Shown here: positions 10,964 through 19,511 of the stretch, piece after piece | How positions within the stretch are numbered: the first letter of the stretch is position 1 | Layout: every line of letters starts with the position of its first letter | NCBI RefSeq assembly: GCF_004331265.1 | Contig: NZ_SJOO01000003.1 | Coordinates: 372,001 to 436,000, forward strand | DNA length: 64,000 bases | Source: Enterobacter wuhouensis | GTDB taxonomy: Bacteria; Pseudomonadota; Gammaproteobacteria; Enterobacterales; Enterobacteriaceae | Direction of reading: 5' to 3' | Made by a program: the position numbers and the translations under genes | Notes under the pieces: model-generated | The model's input: the letters and a program-made list of their open reading frames with translations, nothing else | What the model was told of the DNA's origin: nothing | Databases searched by the model: none

Positions 10964-12162
10964 GGTTTCTCCTGTTGCAGCTGCGCTAGCACCTGCGTGT
11001 TGTTAAGACGGAAAACGTACGGTACGGGCAGTAAGGTTATGGCTGCGGCAAACGCAAACATCCCGTGCCAGGCGGCGAGCGGCGCAAGATAAGCCTGCAT
11101 GATGTTCAGCACCTGAGCCAGCAGCAGTGCACCCGCAAAAAAGCTCAGCTGACGATTAAGGTTCCACAGCGCGCTGGCATCCGGCATATCCTCGCGGCGC
11201 GTCGTCAAAAACGCGCTGCTCTGGGCCGTGCTGCTGCACAGACTTCCTCCTGCGCCCATCAGCGTAAACGCAACGGCAGGCAACAGCGTTGTCGAGCTGA
11301 CGTTTATCAAAAGCAGAATACCTATCGCCTGCAAAAGGCAGCCAATGACGATCAGAGGCCGGGGACCGATACGGTTGAAATAGCGTCCCGTCGCCGCGAT
11401 CGCCATAAACGATGCCACAGACCAGGGCAGCATAAGCATTCCCGTTGCGCTGGGCGTCATGCTGGCCTCGCTCTGAAGGTAATACATTCCCGTTACGTTT
11501 ACGCCAATAAAGATGCCGGGTACGCACACGTAGATGAGCATGGAAAAGCGCATCAGCGGGTCCCTCAGCAAAGAAAGGTTTAAAAGCCTGGTTGTGTTTA
11601 CGGGTGATGATTCAGCATTAAGCCACGCGCAGGCCAGCGCAAACGTGACGATAGCCACGGGCAGCGTGGCAAAAAATATCCAGCGCCAGCTAAGGGCCTG
11701 AACCAGCGCACCGCCCACGGCGGGGGAACAGGCGGGCGCTAACAGGGCAACCAGCATCACTGCGGAAGAGAGTCTGGCGCGTTCGTGGGGCTTGAACTGT
11801 TGCCAGGCCAGCGCTTGCCCGACCGGGATCAGCAGCCCGCCCCCGACGCCCTGCAGCACGCGCCAGGCGATCAGGCTTTCAAGAGAAGAAGCCAGGCCGG
11901 AAGCCGCTGAGGCCGCGCTGAAGAGAACCAGCGAGAGAAGGATTACGCGCTTCGGGCCGACGCGGCGCGTCAGGATGCTGCTGAAAGGGATGACGAGCGT
12001 CAGGCCGGCAATATACCCGTTGCTCACCCAGGCAAGTGCGGAAGGCGTGGCGTTAAACGCGCGAGCCATTGCCGGGAAGGCGACGCTGGCAATAAACATG
12101 TTAATCAAATCAAGGAACAGGCCGAGCAGAAAGACTACGGCGATTTTGCTGCGATACGTCAT
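10960..12162 (-). CDS. MFS transporter (drug:H+ antiporter-like)
   Basis: Inner-membrane major facilitator of 400 residues, probably an exporter. The start MTYRSKIAVVFLLG at 12162 is preceded by CGGAGGAGCC, a better ribosome site than the upstream in-frame start, which would extend 14 residues toward the LysR operator. The first helix LLGLFLDLINMFIASVAFPAM and the WVSNGYIAGLTLVIPFSSIL motif resemble DHA-type exporters, and GVGGGLLIPVGQAL matches the antiporter motif C region. About 12 hydrophobic segments are visible. Substrate unknown; linked to an NTF2-like protein and a LysR regulator. Confidence 0.85.
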   Translation of the reverse strand: MTYRSKIAVVFLLGLFLDLINMFIASVAFPAMARAFNATPSALAWVSNGYIAGLTLVIPFSSILTRRVGPKRVILLSLVLFSAASAASGLASSLESLIAWRVLQGVGGGLLIPVGQALAWQQFKPHERARLSSAVMLVALLAPACSPAVGGALVQALSWRWIFFATLPVAIVTFALACAWLNAESSPVNTTRLLNLSLLRDPLMRFSMLIYVCVPGIFIGVNVTGMYYLQSEASMTPSATGMLMLPWSVASFMAIAATGRYFNRIGPRPLIVIGCLLQAIGILLLINVSSTTLLPAVAFTLMGAGGSLCSSTAQSSAFLTTRREDMPDASALWNLNRQLSFFAGALLLAQVLNIMQAYLAPLAAWHGMFAFAAAITLLPVPYVFRLNNTQVLAQLQQEKP

Positions 12163-12233
12163 GGTGGCTCCTCCGGTGAGGTGGCGTATCGTATCGGCCC
12201 GCACGCTGCGGATAAACGCGACAAAGCGCGATA

Positions 12234-12258
12234 TACTGTCAAAAATATTTTGACAGTA
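12234..12258. promoter_or_regulatory. Palindromic operator between MFS gene and LysR gene
   Basis: Perfect 11-bp arms TACTGTCAAAA and TTTTGACAGTA separated by ATA, in the 110-base divergent gap, 14 bases before the LysR start. It is a good candidate for the binding site of that regulator, controlling the exporter and itself. Binding is inferred from position and symmetry only. Confidence 0.6.
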
Positions 12259-12272
12259 GGCAGGGAAAAACG

Positions 12273-13160
12273 ATGCTTAATCTCCAGCGTACGGCAATGT
12301 TTATCGCCGTGGCCGATACCGGCAGCTTCACGGCTGCCGCTGAGGCGATGGGGCTGACAAAAGCCGTGGTGAGTTTCAACATTCGCCAGCTTGAAGATGA
12401 GCTGGGAGTTACGCTGCTGCTTCGTTCCACGCGACGCCTGACGTTGACCGAGGCGGGGAAGCTATTTCATCAACGAAGCGTCATGCTTTTAAGAGATGCG
12501 GAACGCCTTCAGGATGACGTACGCGCGAACCATGCCGGGCTAACGGGGGATTTACGGATCACCACCACGCCCGAATATGGCTCGCAGGTCGTGGTCCCTT
12601 TACTGGCTGAATTCAGCCAGAAGCACCCGGATCTTCGCGTGCGTCACGTCTCTTCCTCATTGCATGCTGACCTTATCTCGGAGCGCTTCGACGTCGCTAT
12701 CCGGCTGGGCACGCTTGCAGATTCGCGCTACCACGCCGCACTGATGACGTCCTTCACCATTCTGCCCGTGGCGACGCCCGGCTGGCTGGTTAAGCATCCG
12801 ATGGAATCGCTGGAGCAGCTGGCGGAGGCGGACTGGATCATTCACGAGCGCCTCGCGTCTCCGCTGCGCTGGCAGGTGAAAGACGCCGACGGACAGACGG
12901 TATTTCTTGAGATCAAGAAAGCCCCGCGCCTGTATGCAGACAGCGCGCAGGCGCTGATGGCGTTCGCGCTGGCCGGGTGCGGCGTGGCGCTGCTGCCGGA
13001 GTGGCTGGTGCGCGACGCCCTGGATGCGGGGGCGCTGGTATCGCTTTTGCCGGAGTACGCGTTTGCTCAGCAGGGCATCTATGCCGTATATCCGGATGCA
13101 CAGCATGTGCCCGCGAAAGTGCGAACGTTTATCGATTTTATGCGCGCGAGGGTTAACTAA
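12273..13160 (+). CDS. LysR-family transcriptional regulator
   Basis: LTTR of 295 residues: N-terminal winged helix-turn-helix (MFIAVADTGSFTAAAEAMGLTKAVVSFNIRQLEDELGVTLLLRSTRRLTLTEAG abbreviated here by its key positions, about residues 9-62) and a C-terminal substrate-binding domain from about residue 90. The domain resembles the CrgA/YafC/DsdC-like subgroup (DLRITTTPEYGSQVVVPLL). Divergent from the MFS/NTF2-like operon, which it most likely controls. Effector unknown. Its stop overlaps the convergent MarR gene by four bases. Confidence 0.88.
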   Translation: MLNLQRTAMFIAVADTGSFTAAAEAMGLTKAVVSFNIRQLEDELGVTLLLRSTRRLTLTEAGKLFHQRSVMLLRDAERLQDDVRANHAGLTGDLRITTTPEYGSQVVVPLLAEFSQKHPDLRVRHVSSSLHADLISERFDVAIRLGTLADSRYHAALMTSFTILPVATPGWLVKHPMESLEQLAEADWIIHERLASPLRWQVKDADGQTVFLEIKKAPRLYADSAQALMAFALAGCGVALLPEWLVRDALDAGALVSLLPEYAFAQQGIYAVYPDAQHVPAKVRTFIDFMRARVN

Positions 13161-13564
13161 TCGTGCATCATCTTTTTGATGAGCGCTGAAAATTGCTCGC
13201 GCTCAGCCCCGTTGAGGCGCCCTAAAAATGCCTCATCTACCTCATTTCCTACCGGTTTACAGCTCTCAAGCAGGGCCTCACCTTCAGCCGTCAGAAAGAC
13301 AAACCGACGGCGCTTGTCCGCAGGATCGTGCTCGCGCTTGACCAGGCCGCGTGATTCCATGCGGCTCAGCATTTCGGCCAGCGTCGCCTTGGTGCTCACG
13401 GCAACTTCCGTCAGTGCGACCTGCTCAATGCCTGGATTTTCAGCAATCGACCGCAGTACAGCGTATTGCGGCTTGGTCAGTTCCGGCAGGGCATGTTGCC
13501 ACTGAGCGGTATGCTGTTGAAAAAGCTGCCGCAGCAGGTGGAACGCTTCTTGTCTTAACTCCAT
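13157..13564 (-). CDS. MarR/SlyA-family transcriptional regulator
   Basis: Winged-helix regulator of 135 residues from the ATG at 13564 (MELRQEAFHLLRQLF), which has GGAGTG at good spacing; a GTG two codons earlier is possible. MarR core: PQYAVLRSIAENPGIEQVALTEVAVSTKATLAEMLSRM region as recognition helices, then wing RREHDPADKRRRFV-type DxRxR signature seen as DPADKRRRFVFLTAEG. Divergent from the decarboxylase operon; in E. coli O157 and Klebsiella a related gene lies in the same place. Phenolic acids are likely ligands (inference). Confidence 0.88.
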   Translation of the reverse strand: MELRQEAFHLLRQLFQQHTAQWQHALPELTKPQYAVLRSIAENPGIEQVALTEVAVSTKATLAEMLSRMESRGLVKREHDPADKRRRFVFLTAEGEALLESCKPVGNEVDEAFLGRLNGAEREQFSALIKKMMHD

Positions 13565-13647
13565 GAACACTCCGACGGAAAAATACTCCCTCTATGATAG
13601 CCGCTATCGGCTCTGATTTTAACGCGCCTGTTTTTAGCAATTAGTGT

Positions 13648-13719
13648 GATCGTATGCGAACGATCTTGTCAGCAACGGCATCCGGGAGTAATTTAAACAA
13701 CATGTTCGTACACGAACGA
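13648..13719. promoter_or_regulatory. Two similar palindromes before the decarboxylase operon
   Basis: Site 1, 13648-13665: GATCGT-ATGCGA-ACGATC. Site 2, 13704-13717: GTTCGT-AC-ACGAAC. Aligned, they share TCGTA-nn-CGAACGA (13650-13663 and 13706-13719; 12 of 14 bases identical), 56 bases apart, in the gap between the MarR gene and the UbiX-like gene. They are good candidates for MarR operators. No footprint evidence. Confidence 0.6.
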
Positions 13720-13736
13720 ATTAATTGAGGTACTGA

Positions 13737-14339
13737 ATGAGATTGATAGTCGGAATGACGGGAGCAACAGGCGCGCCGCTGGGCGTGGCCCTTTTGGAGG
13801 CGCTGCGCGATATGCCGGAGGTAGAGACCCATCTGGTGATGTCGAAATGGGCGAAAACAACCATTGAGCTGGAAACGCCTTATACCGCGCAGGACGTTGC
13901 GGCACTGGCGGATGTAGTCCATAGCCCGGCTGACCAGGCCGCTACCATTTCCTCCGGCTCGTTTCGTACCGACGGCATGATCGTCATTCCGTGCAGCATG
14001 AAAACGCTAGCGGGTATCCGCGCAGGCTATGCCGAAGGGCTGGTAGGGCGTGCGGCAGACGTCGTCCTCAAAGAAGGGCGTAAGCTGGTGCTGGTGCCGC
14101 GAGAAACTCCGCTGAGCACCATCCATCTGGAGAACATGCTGGCGCTTTCCCGCATGGGCGTGGCGATGGTGCCGCCTATGCCTGCTTATTACAACCACCC
14201 GCAAACCGCCGATGACATTACTCAGCACATCGTTACCCGCGTGCTCGACCAGTTTGGTCTCGAGCATAAAAAGGCGCGCCGCTGGAACGGTTTGCGGGAG
14301 GCGAAACATTTTTCACAGGAGAATAAAGATGGCATTTGA
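13737..14339 (+). CDS. ecdB: 4-hydroxybenzoate decarboxylase subunit B (UbiX-type flavin prenyltransferase)
   Basis: UbiX/Pad1-family protein of 200 residues that makes the prenylated FMN cofactor needed by the UbiD-type partner. Motif MTGATGAPLGVALLEAL at residues 7-23, then SSGSFRTDGMIVIPCSMKTLAGIRAGYAEGLVGRAADVVLKEGR abbreviated by its key SGSF and PCSMKTLA. Very close to the E. coli O157 EcdB (Pad1) and Klebsiella KpdB sequences as I remember them. First gene of a three-gene operon; its 3' end overlaps the C-subunit start by 11 bases. Confidence 0.93.
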   Translation: MRLIVGMTGATGAPLGVALLEALRDMPEVETHLVMSKWAKTTIELETPYTAQDVAALADVVHSPADQAATISSGSFRTDGMIVIPCSMKTLAGIRAGYAEGLVGRAADVVLKEGRKLVLVPRETPLSTIHLENMLALSRMGVAMVPPMPAYYNHPQTADDITQHIVTRVLDQFGLEHKKARRWNGLREAKHFSQENKDGI

Positions 14340-15756
14340 TGATTTGAGAAGCTTCCTGCAGGCGCTCGATGAGCAAGGGCAGCTGCTGAAAATTGAGGAA
14401 GAGGTAAACGCCGAGCCCGATCTGGCGGCGGCCGCCAACGCCACCGGCCGCATTGGCGACGGCGCGCCCGCGCTGTGGTTCGATAATATTCGCGGCTTCA
14501 CCGATGCCCGCGTGGTTATGAACACCATCGGCTCCTGGCAGAACCACGCCATTTCGATGGGGCTGCCTGCGAACACCCCGGTAAAAAAACAGATCGACGA
14601 GTTTATTCGCCGCTGGGACAAATTCCCGATCGCGCCCGAGCGCCGCGCCAATCCTGCATGGGCGCAGAACACGGTGGATGGGGACGATATCAACCTGTTT
14701 GACATTCTGCCCCTGTTCCGCCTGAACGACGGCGACGGTGGTTTTTATCTTGATAAAGCGTGCGTCGTGTCGCGCGATCCGCTCGACCCCGATCACTTCG
14801 GCAAGCAGAACGTCGGTATCTACCGCATGGAAGTGAAGGGCAAGCGCAAGCTCGGCCTGCAGCCGGTTCCGATGCACGATATCGCTCTGCATCTGCACAA
14901 AGCGGAAGAGCGCGGTGAAGACCTGCCGATTGCGATTACGCTAGGCAACGACCCGATCATCACCCTGATGGGGGCCACGCCGCTGAAATACGATCAGTCC
15001 GAGTATGAAATGGCCGGTGCGCTGCGTGAAAGCCCGTACCCGATTGCCACCGCGCCGCTGACCGGCTTCGACGTGCCGTGGGGTTCTGAAGTGATCCTCG
15101 AGGGCGTTATTGAAGGCCGCAAGCGTGAAATTGAAGGGCCGTTTGGTGAATTTACCGGACACTATTCCGGTGGCCGAAATATGACGGTTGTACGAATCGA
15201 TAAAGTCTCCTATCGCACCAAGCCGATCTTTGAGTCGCTCTATCTGGGCATGCCGTGGACCGAGATTGACTATCTGATGGGCCCGGCTACCTGCGTGCCG
15301 CTCTACCAGCAGCTGAAAGCGGAATTCCCGGAAGTGCAGGCGGTGAACGCGATGTACACCCACGGCCTGCTGGCGATTATCTCCACCAAAAAACGCTACG
15401 GCGGCTTTGCCCGCGCGGTCGGTTTACGTGCCATGACCACGCCGCACGGTCTGGGCTACGTGAAGATGGTAATCATGGTGGATGAGGATGTCGATCCGTT
15501 CAACCTGCCGCAGGTAATGTGGGCGCTGTCATCGAAGGTAAACCCTGCGGGGGATCTGGTGCAGCTGCCGAACATGTCGGTACTGGAACTTGACCCCGGC
15601 TCTAGCCCGGCGGGCATAACCGACAAGCTGATTATTGATGCCACCACGCCGGTTGCGCCGGACAACCGTGGCCACTACAGCCAGCCGGTACAGGATCTGC
15701 CTGAAACCAAAGCCTGGGCTGAAAAACTGACCGCGATGCTGGCGGCACGCCAATAA
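14329..15756 (+). CDS. ecdC: 4-hydroxybenzoate decarboxylase subunit C (UbiD-type)
   Basis: Non-oxidative, reversible (hydroxy)arylic acid decarboxylase of the UbiD family, 475 residues from ATG 14329 (MAFDDLRSFLQ), which has CACAGGAG upstream. A longer in-frame start at 14212 is inside the B gene and rejected. Family motifs: NVGIYRMEVKGKRKLGL, PFGEFTGHYSG and EIDYLMGPATC; the active-site Glu/Arg pairs lie in this central region. Substrate is 4-hydroxybenzoate or vanillate by homology with ecd/kpd/shd clusters. Confidence 0.93.
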   Translation: MAFDDLRSFLQALDEQGQLLKIEEEVNAEPDLAAAANATGRIGDGAPALWFDNIRGFTDARVVMNTIGSWQNHAISMGLPANTPVKKQIDEFIRRWDKFPIAPERRANPAWAQNTVDGDDINLFDILPLFRLNDGDGGFYLDKACVVSRDPLDPDHFGKQNVGIYRMEVKGKRKLGLQPVPMHDIALHLHKAEERGEDLPIAITLGNDPIITLMGATPLKYDQSEYEMAGALRESPYPIATAPLTGFDVPWGSEVILEGVIEGRKREIEGPFGEFTGHYSGGRNMTVVRIDKVSYRTKPIFESLYLGMPWTEIDYLMGPATCVPLYQQLKAEFPEVQAVNAMYTHGLLAIISTKKRYGGFARAVGLRAMTTPHGLGYVKMVIMVDEDVDPFNLPQVMWALSSKVNPAGDLVQLPNMSVLELDPGSSPAGITDKLIIDATTPVAPDNRGHYSQPVQDLPETKAWAEKLTAMLAARQ

Positions 15757-15766
15757 GGAGGAAAAA

Positions 15767-15988
15767 ATGATTTGTCCACGCTGTGCCGATGAGCACATTG
15801 AAGTGATGGCGACATCACCGGTGAAAGGTATCTGGACCGTTTACCAGTGCCAGCATTGTCTGTATACCTGGCGCGATACCGAACCGCTGCGCCGCACCAG
15901 CCGCGAGCACTACCCGGAAGCGTTCCGCATGACGCAGAAGGATATTGACGAGGCGCCGCAGGTGCCGACGATCCCGCCGCTGTTGTAA
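15767..15988 (+). CDS. ecdD: 4-hydroxybenzoate decarboxylase subunit D
   Basis: Small accessory subunit of 73 residues with two CxxC pairs: MICPRCADEH at the N terminus and QCQHCLYTW mid-protein, likely a zinc ribbon. Perfect AAGGAGG before the start. Always found third in the ecd/kpd/shd/vdc decarboxylase operons; role in stability or activity of the BC enzyme is known only broadly. Followed at once by a REP-type repeat. Confidence 0.9.
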   Translation: MICPRCADEHIEVMATSPVKGIWTVYQCQHCLYTWRDTEPLRRTSREHYPEAFRMTQKDIDEAPQVPTIPPLL

Positions 15989-16072
15989 AAAAAAGCCCGG
16001 TGGCGCTGCGCTTACCGGGCCTACGGGTTTTGTAGGTCGGGTAAGGCGAAGCCGCCACCCGACAAAACAGAC
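15989..16072. repeat. REP/BIME-type palindromic repeat pair
   Basis: Two inverted palindromic units between convergent ecdD and mutS: GCCCGGTGGCGCTGCGCTTACCGGGC-type (15995-16020, given by its ends GCCCGGTGGCG and TTACCGGGC) and, after CTACGGGTTTTGTAGG, a partner GTCGGGTAAGGCG...CGCCACCCGAC (16036-16062). Matches the family seen at four other places in this window. Probably stabilises or ends both transcripts. Confidence 0.8.
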
Positions 16073-16081
16073 CGCAGAAAA

Positions 16082-18643
16082 CTAAACCAGACTCTTCAAC
16101 CGATAAATCCACTCCAGCGCCTGACGCGGCGTCAGTGAATCCGGGTCGAGATTCTCCAGTGCTTCCACCGCTGGCGACGTCTCTTCCGCCGGTGCCAGCA
16201 ACGACATCTGCGTACCGTCAATCTGCGTGGCTGCCGCGTTCGGCGACAGGCTTTCCAGCTCCCGCAGTTTTTGACGCGCGCGTTTAATCACCTCTTTTGG
16301 CACGCCTGCCAGCGCCGCTACGGCCAGGCCATAACTCTTGCTTGCCGCGCCATCCTGCACCGTGTGCATAAAGGCGATGGTATCCCCATGCTCCAGCGCG
16401 TCGAGATGAACGTTGGCAACGCCCTCCATTTTCTCCGGCAGCTGCGTCAGCTCGAAGTAATGGGTGGCGAACAGCGTCATTGCTTTGATTTTATTTGCCA
16501 GGCTCTCAGCACAGGCCCATGCCAGGGACAAGCCATCATAGGTTGACGTTCCGCGGCCTACCTCATCCATCAGCACCAGGCTGTGTTCGGTGGCGTTATG
16601 CAGGATGTTCGCGGTTTCGGTCATCTCAACCATAAAGGTTGAACGGCCGCTTGCCAGATCGTCCGCCGCCCCTACGCGGGTGAAGATACGGTCGATTGGG
16701 CCGATCTCCACTTTTTGCGCAGGAACGTAGCTACCGATATAGGCGAGAAGGGCGATCAGCGCGGTCTGGCGCATATAGGTACTTTTACCGCCCATGTTAG
16801 GCCCGGTAATGATCAGCATTCTTCTCTGCGGTGACAGGCTCAGCGGGTTAGCAATGAACGGCTCGTTCAGCACTCGCTCAACCACCGGATGGCGACCTTC
16901 GGTAATGCGAATGCCGGGCTTATCGGTAAAGGTCGGGCAGGTATAGTTCAGCGTTTCTGCACGCTCGGCCAGATTCACCAGTACGTCCAGCTCCGCCAGC
17001 GCGCCCGCGCTGAGCTGCAGGTCGGCCAGGTGCGGCATCAGCATGTCGAACAGTTCGTCATACAGCTGTTTTTCGAGCGCCAGCGCTTTGCCTTTCGAGG
17101 TAAGGACTTTGTCCTCATACTCTTTAAGCTCAGGAATAATATAGCGCTCGGCATTCTTCAACGTCTGGCGACGCACGTAGTGAATCGGTGCCAGGTGACT
17201 CTGCCCACGGCTGATCTGAATGTAATAGCCGTGTACCGCGTTATAGCCCACTTTCAGGGTGTCGAGGCCCAGCCGCTCGCGTTCGCGAATTTCCAGCTTA
17301 TCGAGATAGTCCGTTGCGCCATCTGCCAGCGCGCGCCATTCATCCAGCTCTTCGTTATAGCCGGGGGCAATGACGCCGCCGTCACGCACAAGCACCGGTG
17401 GCGCATCGATGATGGCCCGCTCCAGGAGTTCGCGAAGCTCGGTAAATTCGCCCATGGTTTCGCGGAGTTTCTGAACCGGCTCGCTGTTAACGTCACTCAG
17501 CTGTGCACGCAGTTCCGGCAACTGCTGGAAAGCATGACGCATGCGTGCGAGATCGCGCGGGCGAGCCGTACGCAGCGCCAGACGCGCCAGAATACGCTCC
17601 AGATCGCCAACCTGGCGCAACACCGGCTGCAGATCGGTATAACGATCCTGCAGGGCGGCAATGGTCTGCTGGCGGCCAATCAGCGTGTCGGTATCGCGAA
17701 CCGGCATATGCAGCCAGCGCTTCAACATGCGGCTGCCCATCGGCGTGACGGTGCTGTCGAGCACCGAAGCCAGGGTATTTTCGACGCCACCGGCCAGATT
17801 CTGGGTGATCTCCAGATTACGGCGCGTGGCGGCATCCATGATGATGCTGTCCTGCTGGCGCTCCATGGTAATAGAGCGGATATGCGGCAGGGCGGTACGC
17901 TGGGTATCTTTCACATACTGCAGCAGGCAGCCGGCTGCACACAGCCCGCGCGGCGCATTCTCTACGCCAAAGCCAATCAGATCGCGGGTGCCAAACTGCA
18001 GATTAAGCTGCTGACGCGCCGTATCAATCTCGAATTCCCACAGCGGGCGACGACGCAGGCCGCGACGCCCTTCAATCAGCGCCATTTCGGCGAAGTCTTC
18101 GGCGTAGAGCAGCTCAGCCGGATTGGTACGCTGCAGCTCGGAGGCCATGGTTTCGCGATCGGCAGGTTCACTCAGGCGAAAACGCCCGGAGCTGATATCC
18201 AGCGTGGCGTAGCCAAACCCTTTACCGTCCTGCCACAGCGCCGCCAGCAGGTTATCCTGACGCTCCTGTAGCAGCGCTTCGTCGCTGATGGTGCCGGGCG
18301 TAACGATGCGCACGACCTTGCGCTCAACCGGACCTTTCGAGGTAGCCGGATCGCCAATCTGTTCGCAAATGGCGACGGATTCACCCTGATTCACCAGTTT
18401 GGCCAGGTAGTTCTCAACCGCGTGATGCGGAATACCCGCCATCGGGATAGGCTCACCCGCAGAGGCACCGCGTTTGGTCAGTGAGATGTCGAGCAGCTGC
18501 GACGCACGTTTAGCATCGTCGTAAAATAGCTCGTAAAAATCGCCCATACGATAAAACAGCAAGATTTCCGGATGCTGTGCCTTCAGCTTCAGATACTGCT
18601 GCATCATAGGCGTGTGTGCGTCGAAATTGTCGATTGTGCTCAT
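16082..18643 (-). CDS. mutS: DNA mismatch repair protein MutS
   Basis: Mismatch-recognition ATPase, 853 residues, full length. Mismatch-reading Phe36-x-Glu38 in RMGDFYELF; connector, lever and clamp regions; Walker [14 protein letters not shown] at about 614-626; Walker [17 protein letters not shown] at about 690; C-terminal tetramerisation tail ending [17 protein letters not shown]. Intact, so no mutator defect is visible. Convergent with the decarboxylase operon across a REP pair. Confidence 0.98.
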   Translation of the reverse strand: MSTIDNFDAHTPMMQQYLKLKAQHPEILLFYRMGDFYELFYDDAKRASQLLDISLTKRGASAGEPIPMAGIPHHAVENYLAKLVNQGESVAICEQIGDPATSKGPVERKVVRIVTPGTISDEALLQERQDNLLAALWQDGKGFGYATLDISSGRFRLSEPADRETMASELQRTNPAELLYAEDFAEMALIEGRRGLRRRPLWEFEIDTARQQLNLQFGTRDLIGFGVENAPRGLCAAGCLLQYVKDTQRTALPHIRSITMERQQDSIIMDAATRRNLEITQNLAGGVENTLASVLDSTVTPMGSRMLKRWLHMPVRDTDTLIGRQQTIAALQDRYTDLQPVLRQVGDLERILARLALRTARPRDLARMRHAFQQLPELRAQLSDVNSEPVQKLRETMGEFTELRELLERAIIDAPPVLVRDGGVIAPGYNEELDEWRALADGATDYLDKLEIRERERLGLDTLKVGYNAVHGYYIQISRGQSHLAPIHYVRRQTLKNAERYIIPELKEYEDKVLTSKGKALALEKQLYDELFDMLMPHLADLQLSAGALAELDVLVNLAERAETLNYTCPTFTDKPGIRITEGRHPVVERVLNEPFIANPLSLSPQRRMLIITGPNMGGKSTYMRQTALIALLAYIGSYVPAQKVEIGPIDRIFTRVGAADDLASGRSTFMVEMTETANILHNATEHSLVLMDEVGRGTSTYDGLSLAWACAESLANKIKAMTLFATHYFELTQLPEKMEGVANVHLDALEHGDTIAFMHTVQDGAASKSYGLAVAALAGVPKEVIKRARQKLRELESLSPNAAATQIDGTQMSLLAPAEETSPAVEALENLDPDSLTPRQALEWIYRLKSLV

Positions 18644-18756
18644 GGAGTGATGATGTCCATTTCCTTGAAAATATTGCGCTTTGAGCGGCTCAAAGGCCGT
18701 TAGTTCCCTCTATTGTCGCATGAAAAAAAGATGCGGCGCAGTAAAATGTCGCGACT

Positions 18757-18987
18757 TTACGAGGCTCCTTCCGACATTAATTCGATAATGATTTTTCCAC
18801 GCTCAACGCCGACCCGAACCTGCGAGTTTGTGGTAAATCCGGCCTGTTCTAACCAGTCTCCCTTTAAGCTCAGGGCGGCATGCACGCTGTAGCGTGTGGG
18901 AATTTTAGTCTTGCGGTCTTCATGCCGTTTTCTGAAATATCCCACTTTAAGGTGGCGATACGGTTTGGTGATAGCGATCTCTTGCAT
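18757..18987 (-). CDS. SymE-like toxin (SOS-linked)
   Basis: 76 residues from ATG 18987 (MQEIAITKPYRHLKVGYFRKR), chosen because CAGGAG lies six bases upstream; a longer in-frame start at 19116 has no support. The C-terminal part (about residues 31-71: TRYSVHAALSLKGDWLEQAGF...VRVGVERGKIIIEL) matches the AbrB-like SymE domain, including LKGDWLEQAGF. E. coli SymE is a LexA-controlled, RNA-cleaving toxin silenced by antisense SymR; a LexA-box-like site lies 38 bases upstream here. No SymR equivalent was confirmed. Shorter than E. coli SymE (113). Lies between mutS and ygbA, an unusual site for it. Confidence 0.72.
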   Translation of the reverse strand: MQEIAITKPYRHLKVGYFRKRHEDRKTKIPTRYSVHAALSLKGDWLEQAGFTTNSQVRVGVERGKIIIELMSEGAS

Positions 18988-19024
18988 AGCGGCTCCTGCG
19001 GTGTTGACGGTGACTGTTATTAAA

Positions 19025-19044
19025 GCCTGTATAAAATACCAGTA
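19025..19044 (-). promoter_or_regulatory. LexA-box-like site upstream of the SymE-like gene
   Basis: CTGTATAAAATACCAG (19027-19042) has the required CTG-N10-CAG spacing, followed by TA, and its left half CTGTATA equals the LexA consensus; 13 of 20 positions match the full consensus. It lies about 38-57 bases before the proposed start. Compare the near-perfect box at recA in this same window. Confidence 0.5.
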
Positions 19045-19120
19045 AAAATGAGGCGGTGCGGGCTTAAGAGTGGAAGGCGGATTCAGAAAACGAAATGCAA
19101 CAACTGAAATCGACACCGTA

Positions 19121-19143
19121 AAGGGGTATTATAAATGCACTTT
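19121..19143 (+). promoter_or_regulatory. NsrR-type operator overlapping ygbA promoter
   Basis: Alignment to the 11-1-11 NsrR motif: the right arm AAATGCACTTT matches 9 of 11 and the left arm AAGGGGTATTA 8 of 11. E. coli ygbA is a known NsrR (nitric-oxide-sensing repressor) target. The site covers ATG 19135, which argues for the start at 19162. Affinity not testable here. Confidence 0.6.
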
Positions 19144-19161
19144 ATTACTCGGTACCCCGTC

Positions 19162-19506
19162 ATGACTGGTAAACGCATCTCACGAGAAAAAGAGACGATC
19201 GCCAAAATGATCGCCCTGTATGAAAAACAGTGCCCGCAGGCCTCAAAAGAAGAAGGGCATTATCAGGCCTTGAATGCCTATGCCGATAAACGCCTGGATA
19301 AATGCGTCTTTGGTGAGGAAAAGCCCGCCTGCAAGCAGTGTCCGGTGCACTGCTACCAGCCGATGAAGCGTGAAGAGATGAAGCAGGTTATGCGCTGGGC
19401 AGGGCCGCGTATGCTGTGGCGTCATCCGATCCTGACTATCCGCCATCTCATCGACGATCGCCGCCCGGTGCCGGAATTACCGGAAAAGTATCGCCCGAAA
19501 AAGTAG
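19162..19506 (+). CDS. ygbA: YgbA, nitrosative-stress-linked protein
   Basis: Small conserved protein, 114 residues from ATG 19162 (MTGKRISREKETIAKM). The alternative ATG 19135 adds nine residues but falls within the NsrR-like operator, and the E. coli protein starts at the position equal to 19162. Four cysteines in CVFGEEKPACKQCPVHCYQP (near residues 53-73) could bind iron or a cluster (inference). Implicated in recovery from nitrosative stress in Salmonella/E. coli. Convergent with the MFS gene downstream, separated by five bases. Confidence 0.88.
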   Translation: MTGKRISREKETIAKMIALYEKQCPQASKEEGHYQALNAYADKRLDKCVFGEEKPACKQCPVHCYQPMKREEMKQVMRWAGPRMLWRHPILTIRHLIDDRRPVPELPEKYRPKK

Positions 19507-19511
19507 CCGTT

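Noticed and set aside
16889..18271. 460-codon plus-strand frame opposite mutS
   Set aside because: Mirror of the mutS codon pattern; no domain and no ribosome site.
18644..18756. T-rich stretch after symE-like gene as a terminator
   Set aside because: On the minus strand a seven-T run follows GCCGCATC, but no convincing stem of adequate length pairs in front of it.
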